NCBI RefSeq assembly: GCF_030010215.1
Contig: NZ_JASCRR010000006.1
Span: 1-64,000, forward strand
Source: Tianweitania sp. UT-5YL-CI-8
GTDB lineage: Bacteria; Pseudomonadota; Alphaproteobacteria; Rhizobiales; Rhizobiaceae
DNA: 64,000 nt
Direction of reading: 5' to 3'
Positions 52,808-64,000 of the stretch are shown one piece after another (position 1 is the stretch's first letter; each line of letters starts with the position of its first letter). The notes under the pieces are model-generated. The model was not told the DNA's origin. It saw only the letters and a list, made by a program, of their open reading frames with translations, and ran no database searches. The position numbers and the translations under genes are program-made.

Positions 52808-53614
52808 ATGAAAAAATCGATCCTGTTGGCCGCCTTGGCTCTGCTGGTCGCGGCATCCGCAGCGCAAGCCCGCGACGTCTGCACCGTCGTCGCCGACGCC
52901 CGCAGCGGCAAGGTCCTGCTGCAGGACGGCGACTGCGAAAGCCGCGTCACACCCGCATCCACCTTCAAGCTCGCGCTTGCCGTCATCGGGTACGAAGCCG
53001 GCGTCCTCACCGATGCGCATGCGCCGGTTCTGCCCTTCAAGAAAGGCTATGCCGATTGGGGCGGCGACGCCTGGCGCCAGCCCACCGACCCCGCCCGCTG
53101 GATGCAATATTCCGTCGTCTGGTACTCGCAGCGCATCGCCGAGATCCTGGGTCGGGCCCGTCTCGAAGACTATGCCAAGCGCTTCGGCTACGGCAACTCA
53201 GACTTCTCCGGCGATCCCGGCAAGGACAACGGCCTGGAACGCGCCTGGATCAGCTCGTCGCTGAAGATTTCGCCTCTCGAGCAGACAGCCTTCCTGCGGA
53301 AGCTCGTGACCGGCAAGCTGCCGATCCGGCCCGGCGTGCTCGACAAGACGAGAGCCGTTGTCGAAACCGCCAGCGCCGGCGGCTGGCGGGTTTCGGGCAA
53401 GACCGGCTCGGCCTATCCGCGGCATACCGACGGCAGCTTCAACCGCGCCGCCGGCTGGGGCTGGTATGTCGGCTGGGCTGAGAAAGGCGATGCCACGCTG
53501 GTCTTTGCCCGCCTCACCCAGGACGAGAAACGCCAGTCCGTCAGCGCCGGTCTGAGGACACGCGACGCCCTGATGCGCGACTGGCCCGCGCTTGCCGCCC
53601 GGATCGGCCGCTGA
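52808..53614 (+). CDS. Class D (OXA-type) beta-lactamase
   Basis: A 268-aa secreted serine beta-lactamase. The signal peptide is about residues 1-21. All class D motifs are present: STFK with catalytic Ser51 and Lys54 (probably carboxylated), SVV at 102-104, YGN at 128-130 and KTG at 198-200. It hydrolyses penicillin-type beta-lactams in the periplasm; the spectrum cannot be read from sequence. It has no transposon, integron or insertion sequence nearby, so it appears to be an intrinsic chromosomal gene. It shares no operon with its neighbours. Confidence 0.93.
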   Translation: MKKSILLAALALLVAASAAQARDVCTVVADARSGKVLLQDGDCESRVTPASTFKLALAVIGYEAGVLTDAHAPVLPFKKGYADWGGDAWRQPTDPARWMQYSVVWYSQRIAEILGRARLEDYAKRFGYGNSDFSGDPGKDNGLERAWISSSLKISPLEQTAFLRKLVTGKLPIRPGVLDKTRAVVETASAGGWRVSGKTGSAYPRHTDGSFNRAAGWGWYVGWAEKGDATLVFARLTQDEKRQSVSAGLRTRDALMRDWPALAARIGR

Positions 53615-53776
53615 TCCCGGTGGCCTTGCCCAAGCCGGAGCGGCGTTCCGGAAACGACCCTGTGTTCTCCCCCGTCGCAGGTGGGGCCGGAAGGGCATCT
53701 TTCGGCATCGCGCCGACTCCGATTGCCGGCGCGATGCTGTAACAATGCATCGAGGCACTTACCTCCGGAGTTATGC

Positions 53777-54259
53777 ATGGCCACCTCGACCCCGCGTCCC
53801 CGGCTGATCCATTTCATGGCCGCTTTCGGCACCGGCGGCCTGCTGACGCTGATGGTGCATTTCAACGGCGAGCTCGGCCGCCACGGCAATGCGCTGTTCT
53901 CGTCCTGGGGTGCCCACGGCACCGGCACGGTCGCCGCTATCCTGTTCCTCGCCCTTCTCTACCGCCGCCGCGCCAAGAGCACCGTAGAGCGTCCGCCCGC
54001 ACCGGTCTGGGCCTATCTCGGCGGCCTGTCGGGCGCAGCCACCGTCATGCTGACCTCGCTCGCGGTCAATTCGCCGCTGGCGCTAGCGGGTACGCTGGCG
54101 CTCGGTCTCGCCGGCCAGGTCGTCTTCAGCCTCGGCGCCGATCTCTGGGGCCTGTTCGGCCTGCCCAAACGCCGCCCCACGCTGCGCGATCTCATAGCCC
54201 TCGCGCTCATCTTGGCGGGCAGCGCTTTGATCATCCTGTTCAGGGGCTTTGAATCATGA
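53777..54259 (+). CDS. YdcZ/DUF606-type small DMT transporter, first of a pair
   Basis: A 160-aa protein with five hydrophobic helices, of the DUF606 (YdcZ) group of the drug/metabolite transporter superfamily. Signature-like segments are MVHFNGELGRHGNALFSSWG and GLAGQVVFSLGADLWGLFG. Such half-size proteins act as a heterodimer. It overlaps its partner by ATGA. CCGGAG precedes the start. The substrate is unknown. Confidence 0.82.
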   Translation: MATSTPRPRLIHFMAAFGTGGLLTLMVHFNGELGRHGNALFSSWGAHGTGTVAAILFLALLYRRRAKSTVERPPAPVWAYLGGLSGAATVMLTSLAVNSPLALAGTLALGLAGQVVFSLGADLWGLFGLPKRRPTLRDLIALALILAGSALIILFRGFES

Positions 54260-54684
54260 CGATACCGATCCTCGTCGCCGTTCTGGCCGGCCTGCTCGTC
54301 GGCCTCAGCCGTCAGCTCAACGGCCGGCTCGCGGTCTCCACCTCGCCGCTGATCTCGTCCTTCTGGAATCATGCCATAGGCTTCGCGGCGCTGACCGTTC
54401 TGGGCCTCGTCGTCGGCGGGCTCATTCCGCCGGGTGCGGAAGATGCGCCTTGGCACGCCTATGTCGGCGGCCCCATCGGCGTGGTCTTCGTCGCCGCCGG
54501 CAGTTGGGTCATCGCGCGCATCGGCGCGGTCAACACCGCCATCCTGGTCATCGGCGGCCAGATGGTCTCGGGCGTGGTGCTCGACCTGTTCCTCGCCGCA
54601 CCGACAGCACTCTGGGCCACCGGCCTCGGCGTCATCCTCATCCTCGCCGGCGTCGTCGTTACGCAGACGCAGGCGAAGCGTTAG
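54256..54684 (+). CDS. YdcZ/DUF606-type small DMT transporter, second of a pair
   Basis: A 142-aa protein with about five helices, homologous in layout to the preceding protein: GLLVGLSRQLNGRLAVSTSP and VNTAILVIGGQMVSGVVLDL are matching elements. The two overlap by ATGA, as expected for obligate partners. Its stop overlaps the convergent carA stop by 4 bp. Confidence 0.82.
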   Translation: MTIPILVAVLAGLLVGLSRQLNGRLAVSTSPLISSFWNHAIGFAALTVLGLVVGGLIPPGAEDAPWHAYVGGPIGVVFVAAGSWVIARIGAVNTAILVIGGQMVSGVVLDLFLAAPTALWATGLGVILILAGVVVTQTQAKR

Positions 54685-55883
54685 CGTTCCGCCAGGGCCG
54701 GCGCGCCCTTCTGCTCTCGGATGAGATTGACGAAGCGGCGGAACAGATAGTGCGAATCCTGCGGGCCGGGCGAGGCCTCGGGATGGTGCTGCACCGAAAA
54801 TACCGGCCGCCCTGTCAGCGCGATGCCGCAGTTCGAACCGTCGAACAGCGACACATGGGTTTCCTCGACACCCTCGGGCAAAGAATCCGCATCAACTGCG
54901 AAACCGTGGTTCATCGACACGATCTCCACCTTGCCGGTGGTGTGGTCCTTCACCGGATGGTTCGCGCCATGATGCCCCTGATGCATCTTCTCGGTCTTGC
55001 CGCCCAAGGCCAGCGCCAGCATCTGGTGGCCGAGGCAGATGCCGAACACCGGCAGGTCTGTCTCCAGCAACTCCTGGATGACCGGCACGGCATATTCGCC
55101 GGTCGCGGCCGGGTCGCCGGGACCGTTGGACAGGAAGATGCCGTCCGGGCTCATCGCCAGAATGTCTTCCGACCGCGTCGTCGCCGGCACCACCGTCACC
55201 TTCGCGCCGAGGCCGGCCAGAAGGCGCAAGATGTTGCGCTTCACGCCATAGTCGATCGCCACGACATGCATGGACGGTGCGTCCTGCTCGCCATAGCCTT
55301 CGTCCCACACCCACGGCGTCTCGGTCCACACCGAGGATTGGCCGGAGGTGACGTCCTTGGCGAGGTCGAGGCCCAAAAGGCCGCCCCACGCCTTGGCGCG
55401 CTGCTTGAGGTGCTCGACGTCGAACACGCCGTCCGGCGCATGCGCGATCACCGCATTGGGCGACCCCTTCTCGCGGATCAGCGCGGTCAAAGCGCGCGTG
55501 TCGATGCCGGCAAGGGCGACGATGCCGCGCCGCTTCAGCCAGTGGTCTAGGTCGGCGGCGGAGCGGTAGTTCGACGGATTGGTGACATCGGCCTTGAACA
55601 CCGCGCCGACTGCACCCGCGCGCGCCGCTGGGTTGAGGTCTTCGATGTCCTCATCATTGGTGCCGATATTGCCGATATGCGGGAAGGTGAAAGTCACGAT
55701 CTGCCCGGCATAGGAGGGATCGGTGAGGATTTCCTGATAGCCGGTCAGCGCCGTGTTGAAGCACACTTCGGCGACCGCGCTGCCGGTGGCGCCCAGCCCG
55801 CGGCCCTCGATCACCGTTCCATCCGCGAGGACGAGAAGGGCCGTGGCTTTGTCCACGCTCCAGGGTGCAGTGCTGCCGGTCAT
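54681..55883 (-). CDS. carA: Carbamoyl-phosphate synthase small subunit
   Basis: A 400-aa glutaminase subunit. The N-terminal domain has TGYQEILTDPSYAGQIVTFT. The class I amidotransferase triad is visible: Cys in FGICLGHQMLALALGG, His and Glu in QHHPEASPGP. It supplies ammonia to CarB for carbamoyl phosphate, used in arginine and pyrimidine synthesis. ATG 55883 has GGAG 8 nt upstream. carB is 3.7 kb away on the other strand, so the pair is not an operon. Confidence 0.97.
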   Translation of the reverse strand: MTGSTAPWSVDKATALLVLADGTVIEGRGLGATGSAVAEVCFNTALTGYQEILTDPSYAGQIVTFTFPHIGNIGTNDEDIEDLNPAARAGAVGAVFKADVTNPSNYRSAADLDHWLKRRGIVALAGIDTRALTALIREKGSPNAVIAHAPDGVFDVEHLKQRAKAWGGLLGLDLAKDVTSGQSSVWTETPWVWDEGYGEQDAPSMHVVAIDYGVKRNILRLLAGLGAKVTVVPATTRSEDILAMSPDGIFLSNGPGDPAATGEYAVPVIQELLETDLPVFGICLGHQMLALALGGKTEKMHQGHHGANHPVKDHTTGKVEIVSMNHGFAVDADSLPEGVEETHVSLFDGSNCGIALTGRPVFSVQHHPEASPGPQDSHYLFRRFVNLIREQKGAPALAER

Positions 55884-56199
55884 CTCTTTCACTCCAGTGT
55901 CTGCCGCGCGCGGACCGGTGGGCTTGAAAGGAAGCGACCGACGGGCCATATGGCGCAGTGAAAAGCACGGAACGCCGCGCTTTCGCCGGCTGCCCGCTGA
56001 TATCGCACATGTCTATGCAGGTGCCGAGCAATAGGCGAAGGCAGCGGGCGGGTCAATCGTCCTGCGGCACGTAGGGCCGAAAAGTTCAACCCGAAAAGGC
56101 GGCGTGCCGCCGTTCAAACTATAGCTTCCGGCGTCACGCCGGGATACAAGTTCGCATGTGCGAAGCAACACTTCGCCCGGCGCCAAAAGGAACAGGACC
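55884..56199. other. Divergent intergenic region carA / yqeY
   Basis: A 316-bp gap that must hold the promoters of carA and yqeY. Two short hairpins precede yqeY: GGCGGC/GCCGCC (56098-56111) and CCGGCG/CGCCGG (56128-56142), with TATAGC between. No attenuator or riboswitch was recognised. Confidence 0.5.
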
Positions 56200-56649
56200 A
56201 TGCGCGAGAAGATCGCCGAAGCGCTCAAGACGGCGCTCAAATCCCAGGACAAGCGCCGCGTCTCCACGCTGCGCCTGATCCAGGCCGCCATTCAGGATCG
56301 CGACATCGCCCATCGCGGCAATAGCAAGGATCCCGTCAGCGACGACGAAATCCTGCAGATCCTGACCAAGATGGTCAAGCAGCGCCAGGAATCCGCGCGT
56401 GCCTTCGAGGAAGGCGCGCGGCTCGAGCTTGCCGCCCAGGAGCGCGAGGAAATCGCCATCATTGCCGACTTCCTGCCCCGCCAGCTCGGCGAGGACGACG
56501 TGCACCATGCTTGCAAGAAGGTAGTCCAGGATGTCGGTGCCGAAGGCCTGCGCGACATGGGCCGCTGCATGAATGTCCTCAAGGACAAATATGCCGGCCA
56601 GATGGACTTCGCCAAGGCCAGCGGCATCGTCAAGGATCTGCTGCAGTAA
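56200..56649 (+). CDS. GatB/YqeY-domain protein
   Basis: A 149-aa protein of the YqeY family, which resembles the tRNA-binding tail domain of GatB. Visible blocks are MREKIAEALKTALKSQDKRR, STLRLIQAAIQDRDIAHRG and FLPRQLGEDDV. Its function is undefined, perhaps tRNA-related. The synteny with carA and carB is, from memory, common in alphaproteobacteria. ATG 56200 follows an AAAGGAACAGG stretch. A strong terminator follows. Confidence 0.9.
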   Translation: MREKIAEALKTALKSQDKRRVSTLRLIQAAIQDRDIAHRGNSKDPVSDDEILQILTKMVKQRQESARAFEEGARLELAAQEREEIAIIADFLPRQLGEDDVHHACKKVVQDVGAEGLRDMGRCMNVLKDKYAGQMDFAKASGIVKDLLQ

Positions 56650-56676
56650 GGTGCGACGATGTGGACTGAACATTGC

Positions 56677-56703
56677 AAACCCGGCTTCCGAGCCGGGTTT
56701 TTT
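56677..56703. terminator. Bidirectional Rho-independent terminator
   Basis: AAACCCGGCT and AGCCGGGTTT form a perfect 10-bp stem around TCCG, with T residues on both strands. It lies between the convergent yqeY and DapA-family genes. Confidence 0.92.
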
Positions 56704-56725
56704 ACTTTCAAAATCAGGACCTCTG

Positions 56726-57616
56726 CTACTCCAACGACCCCAGCCGTTCCAGTGCGTGTTCGACGCGAATCCGGTCTCCCTTGCTGATCGGCAGCAGCGG
56801 TTTTGGCGGAAGCGCTGAGCTGAGGCCGAGATGATCGGATAAGGCATACATCACGCGCAGGCTGCTCAATTCTTTGAACAGGCTCCAAAGCTCTGAAAAC
56901 GCCTCGTTCAACCGCTGCGCTTCGGCTTTGTCACCCGCCTGGGCGGCGCGGGTCAGGCGCATTGCGGGCATCGGAAGAAGGCCGGCGACGACGCTGTACC
57001 AGGCGTCGCAACCCGCAAGCAACGCGTCGCAGGCGCCCCAGTCCCCGCTATAGCCGATGGCAAAGTCGGACGGCACTCTTGAGCGCAAGGCGTCGAGCTC
57101 CGCGCCGGCATCGCCATTGCCGGGCAGCGGCATCTTCACGGCCTTGATGTTCGGCACGTCAGCCAGCCGGACGATGAGATCGTGGCTGAACGCGAATTTG
57201 GTCGTTCCAGGGTTGTTGTAGATGCAGAGCGGCAGGTCGCTGACGCCAGCCACCGCGATGAAATGCCGGTAGACCTCCTCCTCGGTCAAGGGCGTGTAGG
57301 ACACCGGTGCAAGCAGCAGACCGTCGGCGCCTGAAGCCTTCGCATCGGCTGCCAAAGCCTGCGCATCGTCGGTGCGAAGCGTGCCGACACCGACGATCAC
57401 CGGCACCCGGCCGGCCACGCATTCGGCGGCGGCCTCGACAGCGCGACGCCGTTCCTGCCGCGACAGATAGACATAGGCTCCCGTGCTGCCGAGCAGGCCG
57501 ATGGAGTCGACCTGGGCTGCGACCAGGCGCTCCAGAAACCGCTGAAGCGCCTTGGTGTCGACACGTCCGGAGTCGTCGGCCGGGGTGAGCGGAAATGCGG
57601 AAAGTCCGTTGAACAT
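56726..57616 (-). CDS. DapA-family (DHDPS/NAL) aldolase
   Basis: A 296-aa class I pyruvate-type aldolase. Schiff-base Lys161 (IKAVKMPL) and Tyr133 (CIYNNPGTTKF) sit at the canonical positions, and LGSTGAYVYL replaces the usual GTTGE motif. It is more likely a catabolic aldolase or dehydratase than the lysine-pathway enzyme. It is monocistronic by appearance, convergent with yqeY. Confidence 0.87.
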   Translation of the reverse strand: MFNGLSAFPLTPADDSGRVDTKALQRFLERLVAAQVDSIGLLGSTGAYVYLSRQERRRAVEAAAECVAGRVPVIVGVGTLRTDDAQALAADAKASGADGLLLAPVSYTPLTEEEVYRHFIAVAGVSDLPLCIYNNPGTTKFAFSHDLIVRLADVPNIKAVKMPLPGNGDAGAELDALRSRVPSDFAIGYSGDWGACDALLAGCDAWYSVVAGLLPMPAMRLTRAAQAGDKAEAQRLNEAFSELWSLFKELSSLRVMYALSDHLGLSSALPPKPLLPISKGDRIRVEHALERLGSLE

Positions 57617-57722
57617 GTCGAAATGTTACGACAAGTCGCTGAGTTCGGCTACCGGGATCATGTGTGAGCTTCGCCCGGATGGATGCGACGAGCCGGCCAT
57701 TGCGGCACGTTTAACACTCGCT

Positions 57723-58907
57723 CTACACGGCAAGCCTTGGGGCTGCGACCGGCTGCATCGACTTCCGCGTCGCCAAAAGCACGGCCAGCGCCACCAGAGG
57801 GAAACCGGCAGCGAAAAATCCCAGGCTCGCGGCATTGGAGAATTCCAGGATTCTGCCGCCGACCACCGTCCCCAGCGCAATGCCGAAATACATCGCCGAG
57901 GCGTTCAGCGACAGCGTCAGATGCGCGATAGCGGGCGAGCGGCCAACGATGCGGCTCGCTTGCGCGGGCGGAAACGACCAGCCGATGATGCCCCATGGAA
58001 CCATCAGCCCAATGAGGATCGGGCCGGCAAGCGCATGCGGCAGGAAGGTGATCACCGACGCCATGACCACGCAGATCGCCGAGGATAACAGCAGCGCCAG
58101 CGTCACCACCATCGTCGCCCCGAACCTGTCGGAGAGATAGCCGCTGGCGAGATTGCCCAGCACGGCACCGGCGCCGAAAGCGAGCAGCAATGCCGGCAGC
58201 GCCATGGCGCTCATCCCTGCCCCATCCATCGCCAGCGGCGCCAGATACGACACCATGACGAAGCCGCCGGCGAGATACAGCAGTGTGACGACCAGCGACG
58301 GCGCGATGCCCGGCATCGTAATCGCTGCGAAGCGTTGCGACAGCGGCAGGTGCATGCCGTGCATGTCACGCGGCAACCGGACCCAGAGGATCGATGCGCA
58401 GGCCACTCCCAGCAGTGCGATTGCCACGAAGGTGCCGCGCCATCCCCACAGATTGGCGATCAGCGATCCGGCCGGCGCGCCCAGCGCGACCGCGAAGGTC
58501 GTGCCGCCCAGCACCACGGCAATCGCCCGCGCCCTGTGCTCCGGGCCCGCCAAGGCGATTGCGGTTGCCTGCGCGGTGGCGGCATAGAGCCCGGCCGTGC
58601 CGCCCATCAGAATCTGCGCGGCCAACAGCCCGCCGAACGAGCCGCTCGTGGCCGCGACGATGTTGCCGCAGACGAAGGCCAAAATGGTCAGCGCGAGCAC
58701 GCGGCGCCTGTCCGCCTCGCCCATCACCGCCGACAGCACCGGCGCCCCGACCGCATAAGCGAGCGAAAACGCCATGATCAGATAGCCCGCACTTGGCACC
58801 GACACATGCGTCTCGCCGGCAATGGCCGGAAGCAGGCTGGAAAAGACGAAGCCGACCGTGCTCATCGCAAACGAGCCGACGCCGAGCCAGATGATACGCG
58901 GATCCAT
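57723..58907 (-). CDS. MFS transporter (DHA1/AraJ-like)
   Basis: A 394-aa, 12-helix major facilitator. The signature between helices 2 and 3 is GAPVLSAVMGEADRRRVL, and LMGGTAGLYAATAQATAIAL lies near helix 4. It probably exports a sugar, drug or metabolite. Divergent from an ArsR gene with shared operator half-sites, so it is likely inducible. Confidence 0.9.
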   Translation of the reverse strand: MDPRIIWLGVGSFAMSTVGFVFSSLLPAIAGETHVSVPSAGYLIMAFSLAYAVGAPVLSAVMGEADRRRVLALTILAFVCGNIVAATSGSFGGLLAAQILMGGTAGLYAATAQATAIALAGPEHRARAIAVVLGGTTFAVALGAPAGSLIANLWGWRGTFVAIALLGVACASILWVRLPRDMHGMHLPLSQRFAAITMPGIAPSLVVTLLYLAGGFVMVSYLAPLAMDGAGMSAMALPALLLAFGAGAVLGNLASGYLSDRFGATMVVTLALLLSSAICVVMASVITFLPHALAGPILIGLMVPWGIIGWSFPPAQASRIVGRSPAIAHLTLSLNASAMYFGIALGTVVGGRILEFSNAASLGFFAAGFPLVALAVLLATRKSMQPVAAPRLAV

Positions 58908-58920
58908 CGCAGGTTCCTTT

Positions 58921-58946
58921 GTTCAAAATTCATTGAACTATTGAAC
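58921..58946. promoter_or_regulatory. Probable ArsR operator
   Basis: GTTCAA, 6 bp, TTGAAC (58921-58938) is a perfect inverted repeat, and a third TTGAAC half-site follows at 58941-58946. It lies between the divergent MFS and ArsR genes. Confidence 0.65.
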
Positions 58947-58959
58947 TTCATCGCATCCC

Positions 58960-59373
58960 ATGTCAATCTCCTTTGAGACAGCCAACGAATCCTGCGCCGG
59001 AAACGCTTCACCCATGAGCCTGCCGCATATCGCCGCCGACCAGATCAGCCTGCCTCATGTGCTCGCCGCCCTTGGCGACCCGACCCGGCTCGCCATCGTG
59101 CGCATGCTGGCGCACAGTGCCGACATGCCGATAGCCTGCGGCGGCTTTACCGATCTTGGCTCCAAGACCAACATCAGCTATCACCTTGCCAAGCTGCGCG
59201 AGGCCGGCATCACCCGCACCGAAATCGCCGGCACCAGCCGCCTCATTTCCTTGCGTTCGGCCGATCTCGATGCCCGCTTTCCCGGCCTGCTCGACAGCAT
59301 TCTTTTGGCCACCAGCGATGCCGCGCGCGCTCATGACCCGCTGCCGATCCCCGCGACGGGTGTTCTGGCTTAA
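58960..59373 (+). CDS. ArsR-family transcriptional regulator
   Basis: A 137-aa winged-helix protein. Core: LPHVLAALGDPTRLAIVRML, then TNISYHLAKLREAGITRTEI as recognition helix and wing. No clear arsenic-type Cys pair is present; a lone Cys in MPIACGGFTDL could be a sensor. It probably represses the divergent MFS gene. ATG 59014 is an alternative start that would begin nearer the HTH. Confidence 0.9.
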   Translation: MSISFETANESCAGNASPMSLPHIAADQISLPHVLAALGDPTRLAIVRMLAHSADMPIACGGFTDLGSKTNISYHLAKLREAGITRTEIAGTSRLISLRSADLDARFPGLLDSILLATSDAARAHDPLPIPATGVLA

Positions 59374-59546
59374 ATTCCATGCGGACAACCCCTTGACGCG
59401 GCGAAAAATCGCGATTTTCGGGGTTACACCTCAGCGCGCATTTGCCTATAAGGCGCCCTTAGCCCAACTCTGAGACTTCCCTGCGCCACCGGCCGGCATT
59501 CCCGCGCCGGGATTTGGCGCAGAACACGCAAGAACGGACCGCAACA

Positions 59547-63041
<3,495 letters not shown>

Positions 63042-63610
63042 TGCGACGCCCTACCTCCCCCTTGTGGGGGTGAGGAGTGGTCCGCATAGCGGACGAACGC
63101 CCGGAGCGCAAGCGCAGGGCCGGGTCCGGCAGGGCAGAGGGGGGTGCCGTAGAACGCGCCCATCGACCATCCTTCGAAGGCAAGTCCGGCGGGGCGCTGG
63201 TCGCCCTCCTCTCCCCTCGGGGGTCCGCAGGACGGGTCGAGACACGCTGCTCGGCCCCGGTCGGTCGCCGAGCGAAGCGGAGGCGGGGTGAGGGGGCCAA
63301 CAACCCTGCAACCCGTTGCTTATCACGTCAAACAACACCGCGCCCGTCCGCCGGAAGACAAGCTTGGCGGGGCGCTGGCCGCGCTCCTCTCCCCCGGGGG
63401 AGAGGGTCGCCGAGCGAAGCGGAGGCGGGGTGAGGGGGTGCAGCAACCGGTTTTCCGTTGTTTACCATTCCAAACAACCACGGTTGGCCCCCGGGGAATA
63501 GTGCTTCAACCGCCCTCCCCGCGCAAATAAACCCGCGACTTTCCCGAACACCCCCTTTTCGGTCGTCTTGAGGGCGGCTAGATTTCCTTCATCCATTGGG
63601 GGATTTGGGA
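63042..63610. repeat. Repeat-rich intergenic spacer after carB
   Basis: A 569-bp region without a gene. A 34-bp sequence occurs twice exactly (63263-63296 and 63405-63438), containing GGTCGCCGAGCGAAGCGGAG. GGCGGGGCGCTGG also occurs at 63188 and 63366. Hairpins include CTCCCCC/GGGGG near 63054-63070 and GTCCGC/GCGGAC at 63080-63094. The first hairpins may terminate carB. Confidence 0.7.
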
Positions 63611-63979
63611 ATGATTTTGAAATCGTTGCGGCCGGCATTCGTCTCGATGCTGGCGGGAATACTCGTTGCCGCCGTGCCTCTCGCGGCATCGGCGGAATCG
63701 CTTGCCGGCAAGGTCGGCGACCGGCGCTATCCCGCGCAATTCGGCCAGACAAAAGGCCCCTGTCAGCAGGCCTACAAGCAATATGTCGCGGCTTCCGGCC
63801 ACTCCGCCTATGCGCAGACGCATATCAACTACGACGCCGAAGCCTTCTTCTGCGGCAGCTTCTACAACGCCCCGACGCAGAAAGCCGCCGAGGAACGCGC
63901 CCTCGCCGACTGCAACTCGGTCTTCACCAAATACAAGGTCAAAACCGCCGGCCGCTGCACGGTCTATGCTTCGAAGTGA
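63611..63979 (+). CDS. Small secreted protein with conserved cysteines
   Basis: A 122-aa protein with a signal peptide (cut near ASA, residue 27). The mature part has four cysteines (GPCQQAY, FFCGSFY, LADCNSV, GRCTVYASK) that probably form two disulfides, and a helix AAEERALADCN. I recall similar small periplasmic proteins in Hyphomicrobiales, with no known function. ATG 63611 is used; a TTG 15 bp upstream is unlikely. Confidence 0.78.
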   Translation: MILKSLRPAFVSMLAGILVAAVPLAASAESLAGKVGDRRYPAQFGQTKGPCQQAYKQYVAASGHSAYAQTHINYDAEAFFCGSFYNAPTQKAAEERALADCNSVFTKYKVKTAGRCTVYASK

Positions 63980-64000
63980 GGTCGCCAACGGATCGGGAAA

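Overview
The window is high-GC chromosomal DNA of an alphaproteobacterium, most likely order Hyphomicrobiales (Rhizobiales) and probably family Phyllobacteriaceae (Mesorhizobium/Aminobacter-like). Three things support this: the dnaG and rpoD proteins, carA and carB kept apart on opposite strands with a long CarB insertion, and rhizobial families and palindromic repeats (DUF6074, HlyU, YcgN, BP26/SIMPL). No phage, insertion sequence, plasmid gene or CRISPR array was seen. The left edge cuts a gene, and the right edge lies just past a small secreted protein gene.

Layout. 1-9.9 kb holds accessory metabolism: a truncated SAF-type oxidoreductase, a MarR regulator with a perfect 12-bp palindrome, a BNR-repeat protein coupled to a MoaD/ThiS protein, an alpha/beta hydrolase, an FAD oxidoreductase, and an M20 amidohydrolase with an amino-acid racemase. 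It ends in a deletion scar joining the 3' halves of a class V aminotransferase and an Lrp regulator. 10-17 kb holds an RTX-type protein built from five repeats of about 131 residues, then an overlapping cell-surface glycan operon (GT87, GT2, YdjC deacetylase, GtrA).

17.0-29.0 kb is the most unusual part. Four very large genes on the minus strand (1099, 889, 1500 and 522 aa) are packed with 2 bp, -4 bp and 4 bp junctions. None has a recognisable enzyme motif, signal peptide or clear transmembrane segment. The first looks like DUF6603; from memory the other three belong to large hypothetical families that travel together in distant bacteria. They probably make one multiprotein assembly of unknown role.

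29.5-42.6 kb: a 45-aa membrane protein, tRNA-Ile2(CAT), a SIMPL/BP26 protein, a molybdenum hydroxylase operon (FAD subunit, fused 2Fe-2S/molybdopterin subunit, ABM membrane protein), YcgN, a low-complexity OmpA protein, a UPF0114 protein, a divergent VOC/TetR pair with tandem operators, a 141-bp palindromic element, HlyU and a lipoprotein. 42.8-64 kb is mostly core: rpoD, dnaG, brnTA, a Na/Pi cotransporter, a polysaccharide deacetylase, a zinc metalloprotease, DUF983, a class D beta-lactamase, a paired YdcZ-type transporter, carA, yqeY, a DapA-family aldolase, a divergent MFS/ArsR pair, carB, and a repeat-rich spacer before a small secreted protein.

Starts were chosen by eye from Shine-Dalgarno sequences and family N-termini. 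Family names come from recognition of sequence patterns, not from a database search.
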